A stretch of DNA of 64,000 nucleotides from Peptoclostridium sp. (lineage in GTDB: Bacteria; Bacillota; Clostridia; Peptostreptococcales; Peptostreptococcaceae): positions 62,001 to 126,000 of the forward strand of contig NZ_WXFG01000016.1 in assembly GCF_009881055.1 (NCBI RefSeq). Direction: 5' to 3'. How positions within the stretch are numbered: the first letter of the stretch is position 1; the number at the start of each line of letters is the position of its first letter. A program made the position numbers and the translations under genes. Shown piece by piece: positions 37,402 through 47,506 of this stretch. The notes beneath the pieces are model-generated. The model was not told where the DNA came from. It saw nothing but the letters and a program-made list of their open reading frames with translations, and did no database searches.

Positions 37402-37436
37402 AAGGAGTGGGAGAAATTACCCACTCTTTGCTTTTA
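37402..37436 (+). terminator. Attenuator-like terminator in the rimP-nusA leader
   Basis: Stem AAGGAGTGGG (37402-37411) with CCCACTCTTT (37420-37429; one G-T pair), loop of 8, followed by GCTTTTATAAA. It lies between the promoter and the rimP start, so it can stop transcription before the operon. In B. subtilis NusA is reported to control its own operon by NusA-dependent termination in the leader; the same logic here is inferred. Confidence 0.65.
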
Positions 37437-37458
37437 TAAAACCATGGGGGTAAGGGCA

Positions 37459-37920
37459 ATGAGCAAACATGTGGTTGCGTTAGTGGAAGAAATGGCAATG
37501 CCTGTGATTGAAAGCGAAGGCTATGAGCTTGTCGAAGTGGAATATGTAAAAGAAGGAAAGAACTGGTTCCTTAGAATATATATAGACAAGCCGGGCGGAG
37601 TCAACCTCGACGATTGCCAGAAGGTGAGCGAGTATGTAGGTGAAAAGCTCGACGAGGCGGACGTAATAAAAGAAAATTACTATCTGGAGGTCTCATCACC
37701 GGGACTCGACAGAAAACTCAAGAGGGAAAGGGATTTCGAAATATTCGCCGGAAGAGATGTGGAGCTAAGTCTCTACAAGCCTGTGGAAGGCGAAAAGCAT
37801 TTTGAGGGAGAGCTTGTCGGGCTTTTCGAGGGTGACATAATAAAGATTAATTCAAACGGCAACATGCTTGAATTCAATAGAAAAGACGTGGCGGTTATCA
37901 AACTTGCCGTAAAGTTTTAA
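37459..37920 (+). CDS. rimP: Ribosome maturation factor RimP
   Basis: A 153-residue RimP with the N-terminal alpha/beta domain (YELVEVEYVKEGKNWFLRIYID, then VNLDDCQKVSEYVGEKLDE) and the conserved YYLEVSSPGLDRKLK before the C-terminal SH3-like domain. It assists 30S maturation. ATG 37459 is preferred because GGGGGTAAGGGC precedes it; the frame is open upstream but runs through the leader hairpin. It begins the conserved rimP-nusA-ylxR-ylxQ-infB-rbfA order. Confidence 0.94.
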   Translation: MSKHVVALVEEMAMPVIESEGYELVEVEYVKEGKNWFLRIYIDKPGGVNLDDCQKVSEYVGEKLDEADVIKENYYLEVSSPGLDRKLKRERDFEIFAGRDVELSLYKPVEGEKHFEGELVGLFEGDIIKINSNGNMLEFNRKDVAVIKLAVKF

Positions 37921-37936
37921 GGAGGAAATAATAATC

Positions 37937-39055
37937 ATGAATGCTGAGTTCATACTGGCTCTGGAACAGATAGAAAAGGAAAAGGGCGTTGCCAAGGACA
38001 TACTCATTGACACAATAGAAGCGGCTCTGGTTTCAGCTTACAAGAAAAACTTCGGTTCTTCCCAGAACGTGAGAATCAAAATCGATCGCGAGACAGGTGA
38101 CATAAAGGTATTTTCCGAGAAAAATGTCGTTGACGTAATAGAAGACGCGCTTTTGGAGATTACAATAGAGGATGCAAAGGCCAAATACGGAGCTTCAATA
38201 GAAGTGGGAGACATAATAGAGGAAGAAGTGACTCCGAAGGATTTTGGAAGGATAGCCGCGCAGAATGCAAAGCAGGTAGTAGTACAGAGAATCAAAGAGG
38301 CTGAAAGAGACGTAATATTCAGCGAGTACACAAACAGAGAATCGGAGATAATTACAGGCACTGTGGCAAGGGTGTCAAAGGGCATAGTATATGTGTCGCT
38401 TGGAAAGACGGAAGGCGTACTGAACGCGACAGAGCAGATTCCAGGCGAAGAGTTCAATATAGGACAAAGAATAAAAGCGTATATAACTGAGGTCAAAAAG
38501 ACAACAAAGGGACCTCAGATATTCCTATCAAGAAGCCATCCGGGAATTGTAAAGAGGCTTTTTGAGCTTGAAGTGCCAGAAATATACGAAGGCACAGTAC
38601 AGATAAACTCTATAGCCAGGGAAGCCGGATCAAGAACAAAGATTGCAGTATCATCGGTGGACGAGAACGTAGATCCTGTAGGTTCTTGCGTTGGACCAAA
38701 AGGCGCCAGAGTCAAAACTGTGGTGGACGAGATAAACGGAGAAAAAATCGACATAATAAAGTACAGCGAAGACATGGCGGAGTACATTTCAAATTCGCTA
38801 AGCCCGTCGAAGGTTATATCGGTGGAAGTATGCGAAGCCGAGAAGAGCGCTAAGGTCATTGTGCCGGATTACCAGCTCTCACTTGCCATTGGCAAGGAAG
38901 GCCAGAACGCAAGGCTGGCGGCAAAGCTTACAAATTGGAAGATTGACATAAAAAGCGAAAGTCAGGCGGATGCAAGCTGTGATTCACAAGAGCAGGTTTT
39001 GCAGGGAGCCGAGCAGGAAAATGAAGTAGAAGCCAAACTCGAAGAAAACAATTAA
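37937..39055 (+). CDS. nusA: Transcription termination/antitermination factor NusA
   Basis: A 372-residue NusA: N-terminal RNA polymerase-binding domain (1-125), S1 domain (about 130-200, GTVARVSKGIVYVSLGKTEG), two KH domains with the marks DPVGSCVGPKGARVK and LAIGKEGQNARLAAKL, and a short acidic tail. It lacks the C-terminal acidic repeats of the E. coli form, as is usual for Firmicutes. It affects pausing, intrinsic termination and rRNA antitermination. Confidence 0.96.
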   Translation: MNAEFILALEQIEKEKGVAKDILIDTIEAALVSAYKKNFGSSQNVRIKIDRETGDIKVFSEKNVVDVIEDALLEITIEDAKAKYGASIEVGDIIEEEVTPKDFGRIAAQNAKQVVVQRIKEAERDVIFSEYTNRESEIITGTVARVSKGIVYVSLGKTEGVLNATEQIPGEEFNIGQRIKAYITEVKKTTKGPQIFLSRSHPGIVKRLFELEVPEIYEGTVQINSIAREAGSRTKIAVSSVDENVDPVGSCVGPKGARVKTVVDEINGEKIDIIKYSEDMAEYISNSLSPSKVISVEVCEAEKSAKVIVPDYQLSLAIGKEGQNARLAAKLTNWKIDIKSESQADASCDSQEQVLQGAEQENEVEAKLEENN

Positions 39056-39073
39056 GTCTGGAGGTGCTTTGAT

Positions 39074-39343
39074 TTGAAAAAAAGGAAAACACCTTTAAGA
39101 AAGTGCGTGAGCTGTCAGGAAAGAAGCGACAAGAAGACTCTTCTTAGAATAGTAAGAACAAAGGAAGGCGAGGTTTTCCTCGATCATACCGGCAAGGCAA
39201 ACGGAAGAGGAGCTTATATATGCAGTCTTGCGTGCCTGGAAGATGCCATAAAGAGGAAGTCGCTGTCAAGGGCGCTTAACGTCGAAATACCGGACGAAGT
39301 ATATGATAAGCTCAGAGAGGAGCTAAGAAAATATGAAAAATAG
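39074..39343 (+). CDS. ylxR: YlxR family RNA-binding protein (RnpM)
   Basis: An 89-residue YlxR. RKCVSCQERSDKKTLLRIVR and the GRGAYICSLACLEDAIKR motif are characteristic. Recent work on Firmicutes links YlxR to RNase P modulation (RnpM). The start is TTG 39074 after GGAGGTGC. It overlaps ylxQ by 11 bases. Confidence 0.93.
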   Translation: MKKRKTPLRKCVSCQERSDKKTLLRIVRTKEGEVFLDHTGKANGRGAYICSLACLEDAIKRKSLSRALNVEIPDEVYDKLREELRKYEK

Positions 39344-39662
39344 TGTTCTTACGTTGCTTGGTTTTGCCGCAAAAAGCGGGAACCTGGTCACAGGGGAAGA
39401 CGCCTTGATTAATGAAATCAGGAGAAATTCACTGCTGCTGCTTATAATAGCGCAGGATGCTTCCGAGAACACTAGAAAGAAGCTCTCAGACAAGGCTAAA
39501 AGCTACGGTGTAGATTTCTATATATGTTTTAGCAAGGACGAAATAAGCAGGGCTATAGGAAAAGAAAATAGAGCTGCTGTCGGAATAAAGAATGCAGAAT
39601 TTCACAAGAGAATAATGGAATTATTAGGGGGTGAGCCTTATGTCAAGGACAAGGGTATATAA
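39333..39662 (+). CDS. ylxQ: YlxQ, L7Ae/L30e-family RNA-binding protein
   Basis: A 109-residue L7Ae-type protein with [18 protein letters not shown] at the N-terminus and [21 protein letters not shown] in the core. Family members bind kink-turn RNA; the target of YlxQ is not established. It overlaps ylxR at its start and infB at its end. Confidence 0.9.
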   Translation: MKNSVLTLLGFAAKSGNLVTGEDALINEIRRNSLLLLIIAQDASENTRKKLSDKAKSYGVDFYICFSKDEISRAIGKENRAAVGIKNAEFHKRIMELLGGEPYVKDKGI

Positions 39663-41628
39663 ACTGGCACAGGAGCTGGGTATTTCAAGCAAGGAGCTCA
39701 TTGAGAGGCTGGAGGAGTTGGATATAAAAGTGGCAAACCATATGAGCACCATAGAGGAAGATGAAGCTGAACTTATAATGGAACTGCTGGGAGACGAGAG
39801 CAAGTCTACGTCGGCGAAGACAGCAGGCGAGGGAGAATCAGCAAAAGAGCAAAACGAGTCTGAGGAAGAGCACATCGATCTGAAAAAACTGACTTTCAAG
39901 GGCGTGCTTTCGGTTGCGGAGCTTGCAAAGCTGCTTGGCAAGACGCCAGCAGAAATAATAACAGTGCTTTTCAAAAGAGGCATAATGGCCACTATCAACA
40001 ACGAAGTGGACATAGACGTAGCCAATGAAATAGCATTTGAGTTCGGCTATGAAATCAGCATGGAAGAGGAAGAGGAAGTCAGCGATATAGATATTGAAGC
40101 CGACAAGGAAGAGGATCTTGTGTCAAGACCGCCTATAGTTACAGTAATGGGACACGTTGACCACGGTAAAACAAAGCTGCTTGACGCTATAAGAAATGCA
40201 AATGTGCAGGCTAAAGAAGCCGGCGGAATAACTCAGCACATAGGCGCATACACAGTCAAAATAGACGGCAAAAAAATAACTTTCCTGGACACTCCAGGCC
40301 ACGAGGCTTTTACTTCGATGAGAGCAAGAGGAGCCCAGGTGACAGACATAGCCATACTCGTAGTTGCAGCTGACGACGGCGTTATGCCTCAGACTATAGA
40401 GGCTATAAACCACGCCAAGGCGGCCAATGTGCCAATTATTGTGGCGGTAAACAAGATGGACAAGCCTTCGGCAAATCCTGACAAGGTAAAGCAGGAGCTT
40501 GCAGACCAGGGACTTCTTGTAGAGGACTGGGGCGGAGAAGTTATATCTGTGCCAGTATCGGCCCTAAAGAATGAAAACATAGACACGCTGCTTGAGATGA
40601 TACTGATTGTAGCTGAAATGGAAGAACTCAAGGCAAATCCAGACAGGAAGGCTGTCGGTACAGTCGTGGAAGGCGAGCTGGACAAGGGCAGAGGACCTGT
40701 AGCAACCGTAATAGTTCAAAATGGAACACTCAGAGTGGGTGACCCTGTGGTTGTTGGTTCGACATACGGTAAAATAAGAGCGATGATTGACGACAAGGGC
40801 AAGAATGTGAAAAAGGCTACACCTTCGATGCCGGTTGAGATACTGGGCATATCGGATGTTCCTAACGCTGGCGACCAGTTTGTAGTGGTGGGAAGCGACA
40901 AGATAGCAAGGAGCATAGCTGACAAGAGAAAGGCCAAGGCAAGGGAAGAAATGCTAAAGGCAGGCCAGAAGGTTTCTCTTGATGACTTCTTCAAGCAGAT
41001 GCAGGAAGGGGCCGTAAAGGACCTTAATGTAATAATAAAGGCTGACGTTCAGGGCTCGGTTCAGGCCGTCAAACAGTCACTTGAAAAGCTCAGCAATGAA
41101 GAAGTTGCTGTAAGGGTAATACACGGCGGAGCAGGAGCAATAAACGAATCAGACGTGATGCTTGCCACAGCTTCAAATGCCATAATAATAGGATTCAATG
41201 TGAGGCCTGTTCCGGGAGCAAAATCTCTTGCCGAGAGGGAAAGCGTCGACGTAAGGACCTACAGAGTAATATATGATGCAATAGAGGACATAAAGGATGC
41301 AATGCACGGAATGCTTGAGCCTGAATTCGTGGAAGAAGAAACCGGAAAGGCTGAGATCAGGGATATTTTCAAGGTTTCCGGAATAGGAACTATAGCTGGC
41401 TGCTACGTCACAGACGGAAAGATACAGAGGAATTCCCAGATAAGACTAGTTAGAGACGGAATAGTAATACATGATGGCAAGCTGGCGTCGCTAAAGAGAT
41501 TCAAGGACGATGTCAAAGAGGTTGCCTCTGGCTATGAGTGCGGAATGAGCATCGAAAACTTCAACGACCTCAAGCTTGGAGACGTGATAGAGGCTTATGT
41601 AATGAAGGAAGTTGCAAGGAAAAAATAG
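39640..41628 (+). CDS. infB: Translation initiation factor IF-2
   Basis: A 662-residue IF-2. The N-terminal IF2N domains are short ([20 protein letters not shown], then a second at about 85-140). The GTPase domain starts [22 protein letters not shown] (about residue 165), with DTPGHEAF and NKMDKP; domains II, III and the C-terminal fMet-tRNA-binding domain follow. ATG 39640 fits the AGGGGGTGA site; the GTG at 39631 lies in it. The gene overlaps the last 23 bases of ylxQ. Confidence 0.96.
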   Translation: MSRTRVYKLAQELGISSKELIERLEELDIKVANHMSTIEEDEAELIMELLGDESKSTSAKTAGEGESAKEQNESEEEHIDLKKLTFKGVLSVAELAKLLGKTPAEIITVLFKRGIMATINNEVDIDVANEIAFEFGYEISMEEEEEVSDIDIEADKEEDLVSRPPIVTVMGHVDHGKTKLLDAIRNANVQAKEAGGITQHIGAYTVKIDGKKITFLDTPGHEAFTSMRARGAQVTDIAILVVAADDGVMPQTIEAINHAKAANVPIIVAVNKMDKPSANPDKVKQELADQGLLVEDWGGEVISVPVSALKNENIDTLLEMILIVAEMEELKANPDRKAVGTVVEGELDKGRGPVATVIVQNGTLRVGDPVVVGSTYGKIRAMIDDKGKNVKKATPSMPVEILGISDVPNAGDQFVVVGSDKIARSIADKRKAKAREEMLKAGQKVSLDDFFKQMQEGAVKDLNVIIKADVQGSVQAVKQSLEKLSNEEVAVRVIHGGAGAINESDVMLATASNAIIIGFNVRPVPGAKSLAERESVDVRTYRVIYDAIEDIKDAMHGMLEPEFVEEETGKAEIRDIFKVSGIGTIAGCYVTDGKIQRNSQIRLVRDGIVIHDGKLASLKRFKDDVKEVASGYECGMSIENFNDLKLGDVIEAYVMKEVARKK

Positions 41629-41659
41629 GTGATTCAGACCTTAGAAAGGAAACAAGGCC

Positions 41660-42019
41660 ATGGGACAAATGAGATTAAAGAGAATTGGCGAGGAGATCAA
41701 AAAAATCATCAGCACAATGATCCAATCCGGTGAAATAAAAGATCCAAGAGTTTCGACTCTTACTAGCATTACAGAAGTCGATGTCACTGAGGATTTTAAA
41801 TATGCATACGTTTATGTAAGCGTGCTTATGGGCGACAAGGAGGCTGCGCTCAAGGGCCTTAAGAGCGCGAGCGGTTTCATAAGAAAGGAAGTCGGCAGGG
41901 ACATAAAGTTAAGATACACCCCCGAGATAGTCTTCAAGCTGGACGATTCGATTGAAAGAGGAATATACATGTCCAAACTAATCGACAAGCTAAAGGATGA
42001 AGAGGGCAACAATGATTAA
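41660..42019 (+). CDS. rbfA: Ribosome-binding factor A
   Basis: A 119-residue KH-type protein with RLKRIGEEIKKIISTMI, IKDPRV, ITEVDVTEDFKYAYVYVSV and the C-terminal LRYTPEIVFKLDDSIERG. It acts in late 30S assembly and cold adaptation. The 3' end overlaps nrnA by 8 bases. Confidence 0.96.
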   Translation: MGQMRLKRIGEEIKKIISTMIQSGEIKDPRVSTLTSITEVDVTEDFKYAYVYVSVLMGDKEAALKGLKSASGFIRKEVGRDIKLRYTPEIVFKLDDSIERGIYMSKLIDKLKDEEGNND

Positions 42020-42980
42020 GCTTATAGACAAGCTGCTCAATGGGGAGTGTTTCGTTGTAACTTCTCACTGCAATCCTGACGGCGACAGCATAGGCTCGAT
42101 TACCGGACTATGCATGGCGCTGATGAAGCTCAAGAAAAAGGTATTTATAGCCATGGACGATGCTGTGCCTTCAAATCTTGAGTTTCTCATGAAGCCTTCT
42201 AAGGTTGCCGCTTTGGAAGGAGACATGTCAGGAGAGTACAGCCTAATCGCCCTCGACTGCGGCGATTACAAAAGGCTATGCTGCCGTGAGGACATTAAAA
42301 CAGGAGCATCAAGCATTATAAACATAGACCATCATGTAAGCAATGACTGCTTCGGAGATGTCAACTATGTGGACAAAGAGGCGTCCTCGACTAGCGAGAT
42401 AGTCTATTATATACTCAAGCAGATTTCGAAGGAAAAAAAACTCGATATTATAGATGCTGATATTGCCTCTAGCCTCTATACGGGGCTCATAACAGACACA
42501 GGGAATTTCATGTATTCGAATGCCGGTGCAGATAGCTTCAATATGGCATGTGAGATCATAAAAATTGGCATAGACAAGGACAGCATAGTCAAGAACCTCT
42601 TCCAGAACAATTCCTTCAGCAGGATGAAGCTCCTGGGGGATGCTCTAAATACGCTCTCGCTCCACGGCGACAATATTGCAACTATTGAGCTCACCCAGGA
42701 GATGTTCAGGAGGCATAACGTTGAATCAAACAGTACGGAAGGCATAATAAACTATGCAAGAGATATTGAAAATGTTGAAATTGCAGCGCTCTTCAAGGAA
42801 AAAGCTGAAAACGACATAAGAGTGAGCCTAAGGTCCAAAGAATATGCGGACGTGAACGTAATAGCCCAGAAGTTTGGCGGAGGAGGCCATGTCCGGGCTG
42901 CAGGCTGCACAATAGCTGACACAATAGAAAATGCAAAGCATTTAGTCCTATCGGAAATAAAGAAGGCTCTTAAGCGATAA
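42012..42980 (+). CDS. nrnA: Bifunctional oligoribonuclease/pAp phosphatase NrnA (DHH family)
   Basis: A 322-residue DHH/DHHA1 protein. Metal-binding motifs are SHCNPDGDSIGS (about 18-29), LDCGDYKRL, NIDHHVSN (DHH at about 105-107) and TGLITDTGNF; the DHHA1 domain ends with GGGGHVRAAG. NrnA degrades nano-RNA and converts pAp to AMP. ATG 42012 follows GAAGAGGGC. It sits between rbfA and truB as in B. subtilis relatives. Confidence 0.94.
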   Translation: MIKLIDKLLNGECFVVTSHCNPDGDSIGSITGLCMALMKLKKKVFIAMDDAVPSNLEFLMKPSKVAALEGDMSGEYSLIALDCGDYKRLCCREDIKTGASSIINIDHHVSNDCFGDVNYVDKEASSTSEIVYYILKQISKEKKLDIIDADIASSLYTGLITDTGNFMYSNAGADSFNMACEIIKIGIDKDSIVKNLFQNNSFSRMKLLGDALNTLSLHGDNIATIELTQEMFRRHNVESNSTEGIINYARDIENVEIAALFKEKAENDIRVSLRSKEYADVNVIAQKFGGGGHVRAAGCTIADTIENAKHLVLSEIKKALKR

Positions 42981-42997
42981 TATAAAGTGGTGATATA

Positions 42998-43903
42998 TTG
43001 AACGGCATAGTTAACATATTAAAGCCAACAGGTATGACTTCGCATGATGTTGTAGGAATGCTTAGGAAAATAACAGGGATAAAGAAAATCGGCCATACAG
43101 GAACACTCGATCCCAATGCAGCAGGAGTTCTACCGGTCTGCATAGGCAGGGCTACAAGAATATGCGAGTTCATACAGGACAAGAAAAAAAAGTACAGGGC
43201 CGAGCTGACCCTCGGGATAAAGACAGACACATACGATTCCTTCGGAGCTGTTCTGGAGAGAATCTCTGATTTTGAAATGCCATCGGAAGATGATATTTTA
43301 AGGACTATAGAAAGCTTCAGAGGCGAGCAGCTTCAGCAGCCTCCCATATATTCGGCTCTCAAGGTCAACGGCAAAAAGCTGTACGAGTTGGCAAGAGCAG
43401 GCAAAAGTGATGTCGAGATAAAGTCCAGGAGGATATTCATTCACGACATCAAAGTGGTTAGAATTAAAGGAAACAGCGTGCTGTTTGATGTGGAATGCTC
43501 AAAGGGCACTTATATAAGAAGCATATGCAATGACATTGGCGATAAGCTTGGGCTGTGCGCTTACATGTCATTCCTGCTTAGAATGTCATCTGGCGAATTC
43601 AACCTAGAGAACTCATATACTCTGGAGGAATTTGAAGAGGCCTTAAGGCTTGACGGAGCCAGGGGAATTCTTTTGCCTACTGACTTTGCACTCAGAGAAT
43701 ACAAGCAAGTTGAAATATACGAGTCCGCAATGAAATCCTTTCTTAATGGAGCCTACGTGTATGGCAAGGGATTTGCAGCTGAGGATGACATAGAGGAAGG
43801 CGAGCTGGTAAGGGTTTATTCCCAGGGCATTTTCTACGGCATAGGCAGAGGCTGCCTTGAAGAAGACCAGCTTTGCATAAAATGCTATAAATTACTTGTG
43901 TAA
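42998..43903 (+). CDS. truB: tRNA pseudouridine(55) synthase TruB
   Basis: A 301-residue TruB. It begins NGIVNILKPTGMTSHDVV and has the catalytic Asp in GHTGTLDPNAAGVLPVCIG (about residue 39), followed by PPIYSALKVNGKKLYELAR. The C-terminal PUA-like region is present. It makes pseudouridine in the T-loop of tRNAs. The start is TTG 42998 after AAAGTGGTGA. Confidence 0.96.
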   Translation: MNGIVNILKPTGMTSHDVVGMLRKITGIKKIGHTGTLDPNAAGVLPVCIGRATRICEFIQDKKKKYRAELTLGIKTDTYDSFGAVLERISDFEMPSEDDILRTIESFRGEQLQQPPIYSALKVNGKKLYELARAGKSDVEIKSRRIFIHDIKVVRIKGNSVLFDVECSKGTYIRSICNDIGDKLGLCAYMSFLLRMSSGEFNLENSYTLEEFEEALRLDGARGILLPTDFALREYKQVEIYESAMKSFLNGAYVYGKGFAAEDDIEEGELVRVYSQGIFYGIGRGCLEEDQLCIKCYKLLV

Positions 43904-43918
43904 TTTGGAGATGGACTT

Positions 43919-44872
43919 ATGGAGATATACAGCAGTTTGGACGAAATAACAATCAATGAAGACACGGTAGTCACCATAGGGAACTTCGACGGTGTTCACC
44001 TTGGGCATCAAAGCCTTATAAAAAAGGCAGTAGATGTTCAGGAAAAAAGAGGCCTTAAAAGCTTGCTGCTGACATTTGAAAATCACCCCAGCGATTTTTT
44101 GAAGGGTAAGCACGTAAGGTTTTTGACAATAAAACCTGAAAAGCTGAGGCTTATAGAGGATATGGGCATAAATATTTTTGTCAGTCTGCCATTCGATGAA
44201 AGGATTTCGGGCCTGGAGCCAGAAATGTTCATAAAGAATGTGCTTATTGAAAAGCTCAGAGCAAAGGCGGTAGTAGTCGGATATGACTTTCGCTTCGGCA
44301 AAAACAGGGCAGGCGACATACATAGGCTCGAGCGACTCTCCAAGGATTACGGCTACAGTCTGGATGTAATAGAGCCAATACTAAGGAACGGGCAAAAGAT
44401 AAGCAGCTCGCTAATCAGAAGAATGCTCAGCGAAGGCAATGTAAAGGAAGCCGGCATTATGCTCGGGAGAGAATATGATGTGAGCGGGACAATAGTCCAC
44501 GGCAGAAAACTCGGCAGACAGATAGGCTTCCCAACCATAAACATACATGCAGACGAAAGCGCTCTAATACCCAAGACGGGAGTTTATTACACAAAGGTCA
44601 TAATGGACGGCAAAGAGTACTGTGGTGCTACGAACGTCGGCTACAATCCAACAATTGACGGCAGCAGGCTTTCCGTCGAAACTCATGTAATAGGCTTTTG
44701 CGGCGATGTCTATGGAAAGACTGCCAGAATAATTTTTCTGGACAGGCTTAGAAATGAAATCAAATTCAATTCAATAGAAGAGCTGAAAAAGCAGCTTCAA
44801 AACGACGTCCAAAATATTAAAAAACTATTTACTTGCAAAATTCAATATGGTACAATACAAAGTGGTAATTAA
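43919..44872 (+). CDS. ribF: Bifunctional riboflavin kinase/FAD synthetase
   Basis: A 317-residue RibF. The N-terminal nucleotidyltransferase domain has IGNFDGVHLGHQSLIKKA (about 21-38) and VVGYDFRFGKNRAGD with ISSSLIRRML; the C-terminal kinase domain has GRQIGFPTINI and TNVGYNPT. It makes FMN and FAD. The rpsO promoter lies in its last codons. Confidence 0.96.
   Translation: MEIYSSLDEITINEDTVVTIGNFDGVHLGHQSLIKKAVDVQEKRGLKSLLLTFENHPSDFLKGKHVRFLTIKPEKLRLIEDMGINIFVSLPFDERISGLEPEMFIKNVLIEKLRAKAVVVGYDFRFGKNRAGDIHRLERLSKDYGYSLDVIEPILRNGQKISSSLIRRMLSEGNVKEAGIMLGREYDVSGTIVHGRKLGRQIGFPTINIHADESALIPKTGVYYTKVIMDGKEYCGATNVGYNPTIDGSRLSVETHVIGFCGDVYGKTARIIFLDRLRNEIKFNSIEELKKQLQNDVQNIKKLFTCKIQYGTIQSGN
44828..44856 (+). 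promoter_or_regulatory. Promoter of rpsO inside the 3' end of ribF
   Basis: -35 TTTACT (44828-44833) and -10 TACAAT (44851-44856) with a 17-base spacer; it lies just before the ribF stop and 88 bases before rpsO. Confidence 0.6.
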
Positions 44873-44874
44873 CC

Positions 44875-44913
44875 TTTGCTAAGTATTCGAGTCACCAACG
44901 TATACTTGGCAAA
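44875..44913 (+). promoter_or_regulatory. rpsO leader stem, candidate S15 autoregulatory RNA
   Basis: A 12-bp stem TTTGCTAAGTAT (44875-44886) with ATACTTGGCAAA (44902-44913), one G-T pair, enclosing a 15-base loop with CACC. It lies in the rpsO leader, 30 bases before the start. In several bacteria S15 represses its own mRNA through leader structures; here this is inferred from place and shape only. Confidence 0.5.
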
Positions 44914-44943
44914 TGGGGATAAATTAATGGAGGTGCTGTAATA

Positions 44944-45210
44944 ATGTTAGAAAAAGTTGCAAAGCAGAGCATAATCGAGCAGTTCAAGACTTGTGAAAAT
45001 GACACTGGTTCTCCGGAGGTTCAAGTAGCAATACTTACTACAAGAATAAACCAGCTTAATGATCACCTTAAGACTCACAAGAAGGACCACCACTCAAGAA
45101 GAGGTCTTTTCAAGATGGTTGGTAAAAGAAGGAACCTGCTTAGATATCTTAAGGAGAAAGACCTTGTAAGATATCAGGAACTAATTAAAAAACTTGGTTT
45201 AAGAAAGTAG
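44944..45210 (+). CDS. rpsO: 30S ribosomal protein S15
   Basis: An 88-residue S15 with the usual helical pattern: [40 protein letters not shown] and [15 protein letters not shown]. It binds 16S rRNA early in 30S assembly. ATG follows GGAGGTGCTGTAAT. The next gene is pnp, the usual partner of rpsO in bacteria, but here a terminator stands between them. Confidence 0.97.
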   Translation: MLEKVAKQSIIEQFKTCENDTGSPEVQVAILTTRINQLNDHLKTHKKDHHSRRGLFKMVGKRRNLLRYLKEKDLVRYQELIKKLGLRK

Positions 45211-45212
45211 CA

Positions 45213-45238
45213 AGAGCGGGTTAAACCTGCTCTTTTTC
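45213..45238 (+). terminator. Intrinsic terminator between rpsO and pnp
   Basis: Stem AGAGCGGG (45213-45220) with CCTGCTCT (45226-45233; one G-T pair), TTAAA loop, then TTTTTCT. Read-through probably feeds pnp, since no consensus promoter is seen in the 55 bases between it and pnp. Confidence 0.88.
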
Positions 45239-45293
45239 TATAGTAGAAGGACAAGCAATATTAAGGCGTTGCTATTTCGGAAGGAGGTAGTTT

Positions 45294-47384
45294 ATGTACA
45301 GGAGTTATGAAATGGATCTTGCAGGAAGAAAACTGACTGTTGAGATTGGCAAGGTGGCAGAGCAGGCGGATGGAAGCTGCCTGGTAAGATACGGGGATAC
45401 GGTTGTCCTTGCAACTGTATGCGCTTCGGCTTCACCAAGGGAAGGTATAGACTTTTTCCCTCTGAGCGTCGATTATGAGGAAAAATCGTATGCCGTGGGT
45501 AAGATACCTGGAGGTTTCATAAAAAGAGAAGGAAGGCCGTCTGAGAGGGCTGTTTTGACTTCAAGACTTATAGACAGGCCTATAAGGCCGCTTTTCCCTA
45601 AGGGTTACAGGAACGAGGTTCAGGTTATTACAAAGGTGCTTTCTGTGGATCAGGATTGCAATCCTGACATAGTTGCGATGATAGGCTCGTCAATTGCCCT
45701 TTCAATATCGTCAGTTCCGTTTGCTGGACCAACAGGAGCGGTTTCGGTAGGACTTGTGGACGGACAGCTTGTAGTCAATCCAAGGCTTGACGAGAGGGAT
45801 AGGAGCGCAATGTACCTTGTTGTTTCAGGCACCAGAGACGCCATAATGATGGTGGAAGCCGGAGCAGACGAGGTAAGCGAAGAGATAATGATAGAGGCCA
45901 TAATGGAGGCGCACGAAGAGGTTAAGAATGTAGTTGGTTTCGTGGAGGATATAGCCGCCAAGGAAGGAAAGCCAAAGCAGGAATATGTAGTATTCGAAAC
46001 CGATCCTGAAATAAAGGAAATGGTCAATGAATATGCAACAGAAAAAATGATTTCTGCTATAAGGACTGCCGACAAGCTTGAAAGAGTCGAAAACATGGAC
46101 AAGGTGAAAGCCGAGACTATCGCTCATTTCGAGGAGAAATACGCCGAAGGCTTCGGCGAGATTGAAAAGGATGTGAAGGCTGCGCTCGACTCGCTTGTGA
46201 AAACGCAGGTAAGGACAATGATAGCCAAAGAGGGCATAAGGCCTGACAACAGGGGTCTTGAAGAGATAAGGCCTATATGGAGTGAGGTAAGCGTGCTTCC
46301 TAGGACTCACGGATCTGCGCTGTTCACAAGAGGACAGACTCAAGCGCTGACTATAGCTACTCTGGGAGCCCTCGGAGACGTTCAAATACTTGACGGGCTA
46401 GATGAAAAGGAAGAAAAAAGATATATGCACCACTACAACTTCCCTCCTTTCAGTACGGGAGAGGCAAGGTTTCTTAGAGGGCCTGGAAGAAGAGAAATAG
46501 GACACGGAGCGCTTGCAGAAAGGGCCCTGGAGCCTGTGTTGCCAAGCAAGGATGAATTCCCGTATGCTATAAGGCTTGTTTCAGAGATACTAAGCTCAAA
46601 CGGCTCATCGTCAATGGCGAGCGTATGCGGAAGCACTCTTTCACTGCTCGATGCAGGAGTGCCTGTAAAGGACATGGTATCAGGCATAGCCATGGGACTT
46701 ATCAAAGAGGATGACAGCATAGCCATACTCTCAGACATACAGGGCATGGAAGATTTCCTTGGAGATATGGATTTCAAGGTTGCAGGAACTAAAAAAGGTA
46801 TAACTGCTATACAAATGGACATAAAGATACACGGTATCGACAGAAGCGTGCTTGAGAATGCACTGAGACAGGCAAAGGACGGCAGATTTTTCATACTTGG
46901 CAAGATGCAGGAAACAATGACAGCGCCAAGGCCTGAGCTTTCACCTTATGCGCCGAGAATAATACAGATGCTTATCGATACAGACAAGATAAGAGATGTA
47001 ATAGGACCTGGGGGCAAGGTGATAACCAAGATAATAGAGGATACTGGTGTCAAGATTGATATCGAAAACGACGGCAGAGTATTCATAACAGCTGAAAATC
47101 TCGAGGCTGGAGACAAGGCAAAGGCTATAATAGAAAACATTGTAAAAGTGCCTGAAGTGGGCGAAATTTACACTGGCAAGGTTACAAGGCTCATGAAGTT
47201 CGGAGTATTTGTAGAGATACTGCCAGGCAAGGAAGGGCTTATACACATATCAAACATAGCGCATGAACGCATTGAAAAAGTTGAGGACGTGCTGAATGTT
47301 GGAGACATTGTACAGGTTAAGCTTATGGAGATAGATGAGCAGGGAAGAATAAACCTTTCAAGGAAAGCACTTTTAGAAAAATAA
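45294..47384 (+). CDS. pnp: Polyribonucleotide nucleotidyltransferase (PNPase)
   Basis: A 696-residue PNPase. Two RNase PH domains (about 1-215 and 310-540) with [21 protein letters not shown] and the second-domain active site [16 protein letters not shown] and [13 protein letters not shown]; then KH (about 553-612, [16 protein letters not shown]) and S1 (about 620-690, [18 protein letters not shown]). It degrades RNA 3' to 5' using phosphate. The site AAGGAGGTAG precedes the start. Confidence 0.97.
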   Translation: MYRSYEMDLAGRKLTVEIGKVAEQADGSCLVRYGDTVVLATVCASASPREGIDFFPLSVDYEEKSYAVGKIPGGFIKREGRPSERAVLTSRLIDRPIRPLFPKGYRNEVQVITKVLSVDQDCNPDIVAMIGSSIALSISSVPFAGPTGAVSVGLVDGQLVVNPRLDERDRSAMYLVVSGTRDAIMMVEAGADEVSEEIMIEAIMEAHEEVKNVVGFVEDIAAKEGKPKQEYVVFETDPEIKEMVNEYATEKMISAIRTADKLERVENMDKVKAETIAHFEEKYAEGFGEIEKDVKAALDSLVKTQVRTMIAKEGIRPDNRGLEEIRPIWSEVSVLPRTHGSALFTRGQTQALTIATLGALGDVQILDGLDEKEEKRYMHHYNFPPFSTGEARFLRGPGRREIGHGALAERALEPVLPSKDEFPYAIRLVSEILSSNGSSSMASVCGSTLSLLDAGVPVKDMVSGIAMGLIKEDDSIAILSDIQGMEDFLGDMDFKVAGTKKGITAIQMDIKIHGIDRSVLENALRQAKDGRFFILGKMQETMTAPRPELSPYAPRIIQMLIDTDKIRDVIGPGGKVITKIIEDTGVKIDIENDGRVFITAENLEAGDKAKAIIENIVKVPEVGEIYTGKVTRLMKFGVFVEILPGKEGLIHISNIAHERIEKVEDVLNVGDIVQVKLMEIDEQGRINLSRKALLEK

Positions 47385-47407
47385 GCACATTTGTGCTTAT
47401 TTTTTTG
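47380..47407 (+). terminator. Intrinsic terminator after pnp
   Basis: Stem AATAAGCACA with TGTGCTTATT around a TT loop (47380-47401), followed by TTTTTG. It overlaps the pnp stop codon. Confidence 0.9.
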
Positions 47408-47435
47408 TTGTCACGCGCCGAATACAGCATAAATA

Positions 47436-47464
47436 TTGATTATCAAAAACAGGTAACTTATAAT
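47436..47464 (+). promoter_or_regulatory. Promoter of aspartokinase unit
   Basis: -35 TTGATT (47436-47441) and perfect -10 TATAAT (47459-47464), 17 bases apart. It starts the aspartokinase-ftsK-mnmH-rimO-pgsA group. Confidence 0.82.
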
Positions 47465-47506
47465 GGTATAGAAGACTTTACTGTGATTGAACGGAGGAAA
47501 CACGAT

